Origin: Crocodylus rhombifer
Taxonomy: Eukaryota > Chordata > Crocodylia > Crocodylidae
Assembly: GCA_038503035.1 (NCBI GenBank)
Contig: JAVSML010025185.1
Span: 409,349-473,348, forward strand
Direction of reading: 5' to 3'
DNA: 64,000 nucleotides
Positions within the stretch are counted from its first letter, which is position 1; the number at the start of each line of letters is the position of its first letter. The position numbers and the translations under genes are program-made. This document shows positions 55,128 through 64,000 of this stretch, in pieces. The notes beneath the pieces are model-generated. The model saw only the letters and a list, made by a program, of their open reading frames with translations, searched no databases and was not told the DNA's origin.

Positions 55128-56860
55128 CTTTTAACATGGTCCAGCAAATTCTATTAGACTGACAGTGTTCTAATCTAACATGTCTCCAAACGATACAGTT
55201 TGTCCAATAAAAGATATTACCAAGAAAATCCTGGACCATCATGGGTACAACATCACTCTAATCCTATGCATCTATTTAAATAGGTCTGTCATATAAAGAA
55301 ACTGCGAGAGAAAACAGAATTAGCAGAAGTTGCCAAAACTCCTTCATGCTATAGAAATCTGTCACAGTTCTTCCCTACTGGAGTCTCCATTCCTGGCATT
55401 CATTTGATGAGTTAGCTGAAAACCCTGTTAGTATAGCTGAAAACCCTGTATACTCATTCACTGTTTCCTTTTTTTCACCAACTTCTCTCTGTTAGAAGGA
55501 CAGCTGTCACATACAAGTCCCTGACTTTGTGACGGTATTCTTGAAAAAGTTACTTCATGGTAAGCCTAGTACAGCAGAAGTACCAGAGACTTTGGCCTAA
55601 CACTGAAATCTGATTATTTATTCTTCCAGCCCAAAAGAATGCAACTTGTCAATGAATTGTCACAGGCTTGGCTTATAGCAATTCCTGTAGCAACTACTTC
55701 TTGAAGTCCCATCAGAAAAGAGCAATAATAGATATCCAAGTGCTAACTAATAGAATTATTGACTACCCTGCAAATCTCTGGACATACGTCCTACTGTACT
55801 CACCTCTAGGCCATCAATTCATCATTTATTTGATATATGGTATGATAAATAGTAATCAGTAAAGACAGATATGCCTTGTGGTACTTGCTTGCTTTCCCAT
55901 CTAAAACATAAGAGCTTTCCTGTTTGTAGGAAATAACCGTGGATAACTATGTGAAATTGTTCTTAGCCTAAAATAAACATTTTGCACTTTCATAAACTTT
56001 TTCTGGTTCCACGCTTTACAAGTTCTGTAAGTTTATTAGTTTAATATGTTCTAAAATATTTTCATAAACCATAATGAATAGAAATGCCTCAACCAAAGGT
56101 TTTTTAATTTCAAAAGTTTAATTTTTAATTTTTAATATTTTTTATGTAATTTAACTTAAATTTCTAAATGAAAAGTCATTTGGAACCAAATATCTTAACA
56201 TGAAATGTTAAAATAGAAATTCAAAATGATCAAAATAGCCTTTCTCAAAATAAGAAATTCTTCAAAACCAAACTTCTCCCACAAAAATGTTGATTATAAT
56301 AAGTTGGCATATTTTAATGAAAAAACTATGTAAAAAATTCCCAACCAGCTCCACCTCTAAGATATTATTTAACATGATAGTTGGAGACTGTAGAACTGGA
56401 GCTTGAAATGTAGGAATTTAAGCTTTAGCCTACAACATTTTTCATTATATATTATCCAAATGCTTTTTTTAATGAAAACTCTTAATGTGGTCAGTTTTCT
56501 TTCAGTACTTTAACAAAATTATAAAAAATGTAATCTGAAGGAAAAAAAAAGATGTTGCTTATAAAACTCACAGGCTTGCTTTAAAACTTTGAATAACAAA
56601 CAGTTCTGAGATGGATTGTTTCCTCCATTGCTTTCCTCTAAACCTTTTCCATCCACTTCACCACTGTACATTTTATTCTTCCTCCAGAAGAGTTAGATCA
56701 AGATGGAAATTTGAAGAGGCTGGCTACCCAATTTAGCTTGCAAGATTGTACATGCTTGCTCTTCTGCCAGTATACACATTTCAGTAGTCAATTATTGCTC
56801 ATAATTTTTCTTTTTAAATGTTTTTGGTTTTCCTTAGATTATTTCTTTAATACACTTTCA
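55128..56860. other. AT-rich intergenic DNA, nothing recognised
   Basis: No gene or repeat boundary recognised. Confidence 0.5.
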
Positions 56861-56984
56861 AGGAAATCTCTCTACTACATCCAGTGAGGTAGATGTCATC
56901 TCTGGTAGAGCTTCTACTTGTTGAGCAAATGCTTGGACACTTCCTATACTGATAGAAGCCACTATGCCACCTACAGCCAGGGAC

Positions 56985-57800
56985 AGAATTGGTGCATGGC
57001 AGAGATGAAAGACTGCCTCACTCAATAGGATGATGAGGACACCCAGGAGCAGCTCCACAACATACACATCAACCAGGGGTACATCTACATGACATGTGAC
57101 TGCACAGTGGTTACTGCACATTTATTTAATACTTATATAAGCAAGTACTAAATAAATGCACAGTAACAAGAGTTACTATGCAGTAGTACCAGCAAATGTC
57201 TCTCAAGTGATGCTACTGCACAGTAGCCAAATAGTACTGCACAGTAGTGTATTAGCACTGTTAGTGATGTGATGTGTAACTGTGCAGTAATATTCAGTTA
57301 CCACGCAGTCAGCATCTTGTGCAGACATGCCCAAAGAGGCATTTCAGCAAATTGCTGCAGAAATGATAGGGAGGAGCCATTACCAGGACAGGATGCAGCG
57401 CAGGGGCAAAACAGAAAGGATTAAGACCTGCTATGAGAGGACAGGCTGTGACAACAAGACATTCAGAGGCAGAAGGCATACCATACATTTCTATGATAAG
57501 CTGTCCTGCATTATCATGAAGGATAGGAGTATCACCTTTGTGCACATCTATGCCACCATCAGGCAAGTATGGTAGCAAGTGGTAGAAGTCACCCAGGCAC
57601 AGGAGGTTTATGAGGGCACCTTAGAGACAGGGGAACTTGGGATGCAGGTGCAGCTCCCCAAGGACACAGGGAATTCTGGGGGCCAGTTCCAGATGGAGGT
57701 AGATCTTAGCTTCCTTGACCAACTCCTGACCAGTGGAACCATGAGTACTGAAAGGCAGGACTTAGGAAACAGTTCTGACAGCATAGTTGTTTCCATGTAG
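56985..57800 (+). pseudogene. Third Myb/SANT-like ORF relic, split by a MITE
   Basis: Two parts of one trihelix Myb/SANT-like domain flank a MITE. 56990-57076 encodes AEMKDCLTQ, a stop where the conserved Trp is expected, then DDEDTQEQLHNIHIN. 57333-57575 continues KEAFQQIAAEMIGRSHYQ (57333-57386), MQRRGKTERIKTCYERTGCDNKTF and HFYDKLSCIIMKD. After a stop at 57573-57575 the same reading continues to 57800 with an acidic VDLSFLDQLL-type tail. The pattern W..xE..DLL..W / F..IA.EM..RGH / QCR.K.K.LK..Y matches Myb_DNA-bind_4 proteins. Function as for the copies at 6050-6610 and 8205-8624: a probable PIF/Harbinger accessory protein, here dead. Confidence 0.62.
57077..57332. mobile_element. 256-bp MITE inserted in the Myb/SANT-like relic
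   Basis: It begins GGGGTACATCTACATGACAT and, inverted, ends GGGCATGTCTGCACAAGATG (terminal inverted repeats about 18 bp, imperfect). The interior has many CACAGTA/TACTGCACAGTAG units and a TTTATTTAATACTTATATAA palindrome with AGTACTAAATAAA. No ORF. A clean 3-bp duplication is not visible. Confidence 0.75.
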
Positions 57801-58779
57801 GATGTGGCCCTCAATGCTGTGTTATCTACAACTCACATGATCCCATGTGATCTGTTTTCTGAAGGATTTCACCTTCTTCAAATCAGGCAGATACCACATG
57901 CCTGGAGACACCTTTTCCTAGGTTAAGGCCAAAACTGTTCCATACTCAGTTCTTCAACACTCCTCACAGCCCCTTCCACTTACCTAGACACCATCCAACA
58001 GTCCTCCTGGTCCCAGCATAGGGACCTGAGTTTTTGGGACTCAGGAGACTGGTGGAAGAAGGGCTATGCCATCTCTGAAAATCAGGGAACAGCAGTGTGA
58101 CTGGGACCACAATACTTAGGGCCTGTGGACATGTGCTTCCCAGACACTGCAGTCTTCACTAGTCTAGCCATAGCCCCAAAAGTATCAGGGCTCTTCTTAG
58201 TTCCATAGGCCTCCAAAGGGGTACCAAGACAGCCCTAGAGAGGTACAAGACCACCAAGCTTCAAGGGCTGACCATATCTCACTGTCCCACTGTCTGAAAT
58301 GTCACAGGTACCATGTTCAGCATCAGGGCCCAGGATCCCAAAGTCCTCCCCAGTGCCATGCCCAAGACCCACAGGGGAGCTTCCCCCCTCCCCCGAAGAC
58401 CATCGTCCTGGTCATCAGGAGCACTTCAGACCTGGCAAAGAGAGAGACCTGCTAGCTCTGGTCTTGGCACATGAGGCATCCCCTAGGTGTAGTGGAGTAT
58501 CTCATGGTTGGGGTACTTGAGAAAGATGGAGGATCGAGGACCTATGGATGGGGGCATGAGTGGACCTCAGAAGGCCATGAGGTAGCAGCAACTCTGGCCA
58601 TGAAGCAGGCTCCTTCTGTGGCCATCTGCATCCACATCTGCAACCCCCTGCAGCACAAGGGCCATGCCTGGATCTCTTCTCTGGCAGCCACAGAGCAGAA
58701 AGGGAGGGAAGGGTTACTGTACACAGTAGTTTTTTGGTGTCACATCAGGTCATGGCCAGACAGATTTGGGACAGTCAGG
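57801..58779. other. Intergenic, possibly 3' part of the Myb/SANT-like relic
   Basis: Moderately GC-rich. Short ORFs have no recognisable domain. Confidence 0.4.
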
Positions 58780-59080
58780 GATTGAGATGCCAAATGGGGT
58801 TGGGAGGAATAAGTAGATTCCAGGGACAAGTCAGGTCAGGAAGCCAGGGGGTCAATCCAAGCATGGGGTCTAGGAACAGGTCCAGTCAGGAAGCTCAGGG
58901 ATTGAATAGAGAATAGAGTCAGAGAGCAAGCCCATTAAAGAAGCCAGGAAATCAAGCAGAAAGCAGAGTGTAGAGTGCCAAGTGAAAGCTGAAAGGGACA
59001 GCAAAACATTCTGGGATCAGTTTGAGTCTTGATGCCCAGATAGTTCCTTTTGTGGGAACTGGAGGAGGGTCAGCTGACCC
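58780..59080 (+). repeat. GTCAG/CCAGG-rich dispersed repeat, second copy
   Basis: Resembles 9230-9480: AGGAAGCCAGGGGGTCAA, AAGCCAGGAAATCAAGCAGA, GGGACAGCAAAACATTC and GGGATCAGTTTGAGTC appear in the same order. Found 3' of a Myb/SANT-like relic, as the first copy is. Confidence 0.65.
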
Positions 59081-59845
59081 TGGATGGTCATTCTGGTGCT
59101 AGTGAGTGGACAGAAGGCTAGGCCCTGCTGGAGCCTTCAGGACAGCTTTGATTAGCCAGGGAGACCAGGTTAAGATAAGGAGATATGCTGGTCAGGCTGA
59201 GGTCCCAGACATGAAGCCATGGCCTGACACCCAAGGGTGCATGGTCCCCTGTGGTAGTCAAGTGTTCTGGGCTGCCCTGTGTGTTTAGTTGCTCTTAGCA
59301 ATCTCTGGAAGCCCTCAGGGCACACAAGGATATATGCTGTGGACCACTGCTCGTGCAGGCTGTCTGCATCCCTCCTGCCCCAAACACCAAATGTTTGTGT
59401 AGTGCTCTACCAAAAGGGGTTCCAACCACACAGACTAAGCTGCTCAACTTCAACCAGTTGATTTCAATGCTTGCATGCACCCTAAATAAAATGGTTATTG
59501 TCATTGTTTTAGAAGACCTGGGGAGGCACTTCCCCAATTTCCATTGGCTTCAGGTCCCTTGTCACAATATTTTCTAGATGGTAGTGGTTGCTATTGTTTG
59601 GAGAGCCATGGGCATCTTGATTCCAAATGCAATTTAAGGGCCATGTTTGGTGCCTGGATCACTGAAAGGATCACAGATCTTTTCTTAGGCAACATGTTCA
59701 CATCAGGAGAAGCCTTTTTGGTAGAGCTAGCTAGCTTCCTCCAAAACTGTGAGATGAGAACTTGTTCCTTCAAGTTCCTTCACCCCCAACAAACAATTCA
59801 GTGTCCATATGTAGAACTGTCAAACATTTGTTAGAAATGGAGTAT
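59081..59845. other. Intergenic, nothing recognised
   Basis: An open frame near 59353-59577 shows no family I can name. No repeat boundary recognised. Confidence 0.4.
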
Positions 59846-60386
59846 TGTTAGAAATGCACAGCTTGCATCTTGCACCCGATAAGAAAGAAACACTTTCAAG
59901 GACTTTTTTCCTTGCCCAGCCTTGCCACAGCTTTTCTTATACTAAATCGCAGACTCTCCCCCAGCTTCTCCCTAGCCTTTCTCATACAGATTACAGAAGC
60001 TGGAATTCAACTGACTGTGTCCTTGAAAGCGGGGGGGTTTAAACTCTTGGTGACCTATAGTAGTCTCTGAGCATGCTTAATTAGCTGATGCATATTTACC
60101 TCTCCGCCCTGCATACTTAAGTAGTTAATTATAATATGCATGTGATGTATGTAGTGATGTAACCACATGTATGCTTGTATGAAACGGAAGTGAGCTGTAA
60201 GAGTTCCTGTTTCTGCACACGTGCTCAGGAGGAAAAAGATAAATACAGCCTGCAAAATTCCTTGGTGGGTTCAGAGTAATCTGAGTTTTTGACCCTATTT
60301 GCAAATACACCTTTTGTGCCATCTAATGAGTGTGTGTCTGTGATTTTAGTGGCCTCCAGAGAAACGAACCGCTTTAAGCATCACAT
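59846..60386 (+). mobile_element. Possible solo LTR
   Basis: It begins TGTTAGAAATGCACAGC and ends near AAGCATCACA, giving TG...CA over about 540 bp. It contains GATAAATAC at 60238 as a TATA-like site. GTTAGAAATG occurs twice at the left edge (59829 and 59847), which blurs the boundary. No target duplication was confirmed and no genes are attached. Confidence 0.35.
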
Positions 60387-60905
60387 TCACATAATGAATC
60401 CCCTTTAAAAAAAAGGGAACACTGAAGAAAATGTGTTCTGAAGATCATGAAGTCCTATGCTAATGTAACCCTACTGCTGGACACTGGCTGGCAGCAACAA
60501 GGACTGGGTTCCATTTTTGGAGTACTAAATATTTTCATTTTAGCTTGAGCCTCTGCCCAAAAATCTGGGAACACTAAAGTAATTATATGGGTGTCCCGCA
60601 TAAACAAAACCCCTCCTTGCAGATGTAATATAGAAAACAGAAGAAAACACCAAATGCAATGTGAAACACTAACTACATAGTTAGTGCCAGGGGAAGCTGC
60701 TTGAGAGTGCAGGTCCTCGGGCAGAGTGAGGGGCCCCTCGGTGCCTTTGGAGGGATAGCAGTGTGGCAATCTTTGCTCTCACAGAGAGGCTGTATGTGTA
60801 TGTGGGGAATGTCTGCAGCTTCAGACAGCATGCACACACCCCACGCTTCTGGGCTGGATTATATGGCCTGCTGAAGCAAAAACTGCAGGAAAAGAACTCC
60901 AAAGG
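60387..60905. other. Intergenic, nothing recognised
   Basis: No gene or repeat boundary recognised. Confidence 0.4.
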
Positions 60906-61651
60906 AAGCAAGTTGGTTAATGGCTACAGCTGGCCCAACCACACAGCCAACTAAAACAAAGGCCTATCCAAAGAAACAAAGGGAAAGACCAAGCCTACCT
61001 TCTAGGCCTGGGCTGCAGGTGATTTGGGTCACAACTCCACTGGGAGCAGAAAGTTGCAAGCTCAACCCTGGCCCCAAATTGGCAGGATTAGAAATTCCCA
61101 GGTTCCAACAGTGTTTAAGCTGCCAGGCCTAAATCCTGGCCAGGAAATCCAAGGAACTAATACTCTTTCTACCAATATTAATCTCTTACAAACTCAAAAG
61201 AGAAAAAGGGGAAGAAAAGGAGGAGAAAGCAGTGCCCAAACACTGGGACATTCTCCCTCTCTCTCCCCTCTACTTGAGCTTCCCTTTTCACTATCTGCAA
61301 ACTCCTTCTCTCTTCAAGAAGAGTTCACTCTTCAGCAGCCCCCTGGCAGCTTCTCCTCCCCCAAACCAGCCTAGCTCACCTTATATCCCTTGCATGACAT
61401 TACCCTGGCCTTGTCCAGTCAGGGAGTGCCACACTCCAGTTCCTATCCCAACCAACCCACCTGAAGAAATCTCTGCTCCCCCTGACCAATGAGGCCAGAA
61501 GTTTTTACATATTTGCCCCAGATATGGGCCCAAGCTTGCCACATGCAGACCACATGGCCAAAGTATAGGAGCCATCTTGCCCACATGAAAAAAAAAAGAC
61601 ACACAGACAAAAAAACCACAATGTACAACCCAAGTGTGTGGGGATGTTACA
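60906..61651 (-). mobile_element. LTR-like element, minus strand
   Basis: On the minus strand it begins TGTAACATCCCCACACAC at 61651. A GGGATATAAGG at about 61392-61381 acts as a TATA-like site about 260 bases in, followed by a G/A-rich leader. The likely end is near GTTGGGCCA (about 60930). Organisation and position of the TATA fit an LTR, but no target duplication was found. Confidence 0.45.
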
Positions 61652-62856
61652 CAAATATTATGAAAAAGTCCCATATGTTTGTGCAGACACAGGACTGATA
61701 ATGACATTTGATTTTATTTGCTGTTATTTTTTAGCTTTAAAAAAGATACAAAGGCGAAGTGCAGTATCTTAAATCTATGACCATATCACAGTTTGGCCTG
61801 TCTGGCAGCAACACTAGTGTCCTATCTAGTTTGTGGGTTTTTTTAAAGCTTTGTTTACATCAGATTTTTTTTATCAGTTATGCTATCAGGTTATTTATAA
61901 GAAACCAAATAATTTGTAAACAGACATTTGGTTTACAATACGTCTCATTTCAGAGATTTAATAAGCACACTTTTTATTGGTTTTCTTAAATCTCTAACCG
62001 GACACTGCTGCAATATGCACACTTTCAGCAGCAAAAAGGATGCAGATGATAATTCTTCCTAAAGCAAGCCAAGTAATTATCCTGCACTTCAAGAAGAACA
62101 ACTACTACTCTGCTATCAAGGAGGTACTGCAGGAACAATGGAAACAATGGCTGCTCTTTTCTGTATTCCAGATTAAGGGACTTACTGAGCTATGTTACTA
62201 TGTGTAGAACCAAGGTTCCCTAACAATTAGTAAACTGCCTGAAATATTCATTTTTCTTAAATGATTGCATCATATGAAAACTGGAATACTACATTTTCAA
62301 ACCAAGCAATGTTAAGATAAGATTGAATCATCTTATTTTACTGAGTGTTTGGACAAATAAAATATGAAAACACCAATACATGGAATTTAAAATTACTGGT
62401 GCTTGTGAGTTTTCTGAGTTGAAAACATCACTAGGATACTCCACATATTCACCTTCTTATGAATAAAACAGCCTTAAAATGTAACTATGCATTAAAATAT
62501 ATTTTGTTTAGTTATTAAACTGAAGAGTACTGAGCAATAACACTGTTGATGCTGTAGCAAAACCCCCAGTTTTTCTTTTTTTAATTTAAAAATACACTCC
62601 CTCCTCTTCCCCTAACCATTTCTGACTTTCTCTCTGCCCTCTCTATCCCTTAGAAGTGATTAAAAGTAGTACTAGGTAAGCTAAGCTAAGTTCTTGTACA
62701 CTATTATTGTAATAAGCCCCTTTTTATATTGCAAATAGTGTTTTGTTATATTTGTATTGATTTTTCTTGTTTTATATTATATTGTATTGTATTCCTATCA
62801 TTTTTGCATTGATTTTTTTTATTGTTTATTAATACTGTATGGTAATGTCAAGTAAT
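61652..62856. other. AT-rich intergenic DNA, nothing recognised
   Basis: No gene or repeat boundary recognised. Confidence 0.5.
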
Positions 62857-63861
62857 GTCAAGTTTCCATTTTGTATGTCAAGCCTCCATCTTGTGTCCTC
62901 TGCCCAGGTATAACCTATGACTCATGCCTAACCTGTCTCATGTAAATTGGTTCCTGAATGAATGGGGATGAATGAGGGTGCTTGAGAGGCAATGGCAGTA
63001 GGTCTAAAAATAGCTCCCTCTGAATGACCGAATCATCAACTCAACGACCCAACCATTACCCCACATTGACCCTCCCTGGCTCAAGATTTGGAAGACAAAG
63101 ACTGCTTCAGAAGCCAGCCAACCCACCATTACAGACACCTGAAACTGCCTGCCCTAGCCTGGACTGCACATGCTCAATACACCAGGGGCTGGCCCTTGCC
63201 TGGGCATGCCCCTGCCACTAGGGTCATAGAAGGTATGCACCTATAAAAGGGGGCAGTGAAAACAGACCCCATGGAATGCCCTTTCCATCTGGACCAGTAC
63301 CATGTCACAACACCTATTCACCCAGAGACCCTGCAAGCAACTCCCCTCTGGACAACACCTTGCTGGAGAAGACCCCAACTGGCCATCAAGGATCAACTCA
63401 TGGCCCAGGATAGGTAGCTATCACCTACCTTCCTTCCCCAAGCAAAGGACCTGGACTCTGTCCCTATAAATGTTGATTTCAATCCCTCCACTAAGCCTTT
63501 TTCTCTCCTTCTACCATTGTGTGGGTGTGTATGTGAGTGCTTGTGTGTGTGTAGGAACCAATAACTTCATGGGCCTATGTAGTGTGTTGTCTTTTTAATA
63601 AACCTGTTATTTTGAAACTACAAGTTGGGTTTTTGTCCTACTGACCTCCCAACCCTCCCCCTTGATTTCACGGCTATCTCCCAGCTTCCTATCTCTGTTT
63701 CCAGCCCCAATCTCCCAGCTTTCTGCCTCTCTCTTTCCTGGCTGTCTCCTCCTTGCAACTGGGCTTTTTCGCATGCTTCCATCCCAGCACCAGTTCCTCA
63801 GCCCAGCTTCTCTCTAGTCTACTGGTTCTAATCCCGGTCCTGGCAACTTTTATTCCCTACA
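62857..63861 (+). mobile_element. Solo LTR-like element with TATA box and polyadenylation signal
   Basis: A + strand LTR layout: start near a duplicated TGTCAAG (62857-62885), U3-like region, CTATAAAAGGGGGCAG at 63241-63256 (TATA box), then AATAAA at 63597-63602 followed by GT/T-rich sequence, ending in a C/T-rich stretch near TTCCCTACA at 63861. No gag or pol follows within the window. Boundaries are approximate. Confidence 0.6.
63242..63250 (+). promoter_or_regulatory. TATA box of the LTR-like element
   Basis: TATAAAAGG lies 350 bp upstream of AATAAA (63597-63602), the spacing expected of U3 promoter and R polyadenylation signal within one LTR. Confidence 0.55.
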
Positions 63862-64000
63862 CTTTCACTGTTTCACCTTAACCTTCCCCCAGGTATCCCA
63901 AATACCCCAAGCACACACATACACACTGTACCATCCAAGTTAGGAACTCACCTGTGTGTATGTGTGTGAACTGGTGAATATATACATATGTCATCATGTG
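63862..64000. other. Intergenic with CA/TG runs
   Basis: Contains CACACACATACACAC and GTGTGTATGTGTGTG runs. Nothing else seen. Confidence 0.5.

Noticed and set aside
59353..59834. Open frames after the GTCAG-rich repeat as a second transposase gene
   Set aside because: I could not align any HARBI1 or other transposase block here; left unassigned.
62857..63861. Host promoter and first exon (TATAAAAGG with a downstream AATAAA)
   Set aside because: TATA to AATAAA spacing, TG...CA-like borders and lack of an ORF fit an LTR better than a host gene.

Overview
This is vertebrate nuclear DNA, most likely from a reptile such as a crocodilian or turtle. The evidence is the repeat content: many CR1 LINE copies of different ages, several ending in the ATTCTATGA-type tail, together with PIF/Harbinger-like MITEs, hAT elements with 8-bp target duplications and solo retroviral-type LTRs. 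I found no host protein-coding exon, rRNA, tRNA or CRISPR. Nearly every coding signal belongs to a mobile element. The window reads as intergenic or deep intronic sequence that has taken up nested transposons, separated by AT-rich unique-looking DNA. Genus cannot be fixed from sequence alone.

Layout. 1-2892: decayed CR1 (+). 3241-4184: LTR-like element. 4900-9960: relics of a PIF/Harbinger-type system, namely two Myb/SANT-like ORF relics (6050-6610 minus, 8205-8620 plus) and a HARBI1-like transposase N-terminal remnant (about 9590-9860, minus). 10263-10560: MITE. 13052-15356: hAT-type element with an exactly 1,000-bp second hAT element nested inside. 16155-17610 (+) and 17690-19315 (-): two CR1/L3-like LINE relics, the second interrupted by a 292-bp hAT MITE. 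20633-21102: mariner/Tigger-like MITE. 21235-21853: hAT element with a nested MITE. 22136-22980: LTR-like. 25006-25975: palindrome-rich repeat. 27560-30690: CR1 with an internally deleted ORF2. 31860-33130: another LINE relic (-). 33412-34950: two LTR-like units in tandem. 35080-38760: LINE relic broken by a MITE and by a 1.57-kb LTR. 39583-47760: a nested stack, in which an old minus-strand CR1 is interrupted by a second LTR copy and by a hAT relic, and the hAT relic holds a young, almost intact CR1 (about 43185-46970). 48020-50560: hAT terminal fragment and hAT BED-type transposase relic. 53455-55119: hAT element built as a giant inverted repeat. 56990-57800: third Myb/SANT-like relic, split by a MITE. 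59846-61651 and 62857-63861: further LTR-like elements.

The best-preserved genes are those of the young CR1. ORF1 carries an SGNH-esterase domain with its catalytic residues present. ORF2 (apurinic-type endonuclease plus reverse transcriptase) keeps all the key motifs I could check and is broken by a single one-base frameshift. The most system-like signal is the recurrent Myb/SANT-like ORF found near a HARBI1-like transposase remnant and a shared GTCAG-rich repeat. This fits the two-protein PIF/Harbinger arrangement, but all copies here are decayed.
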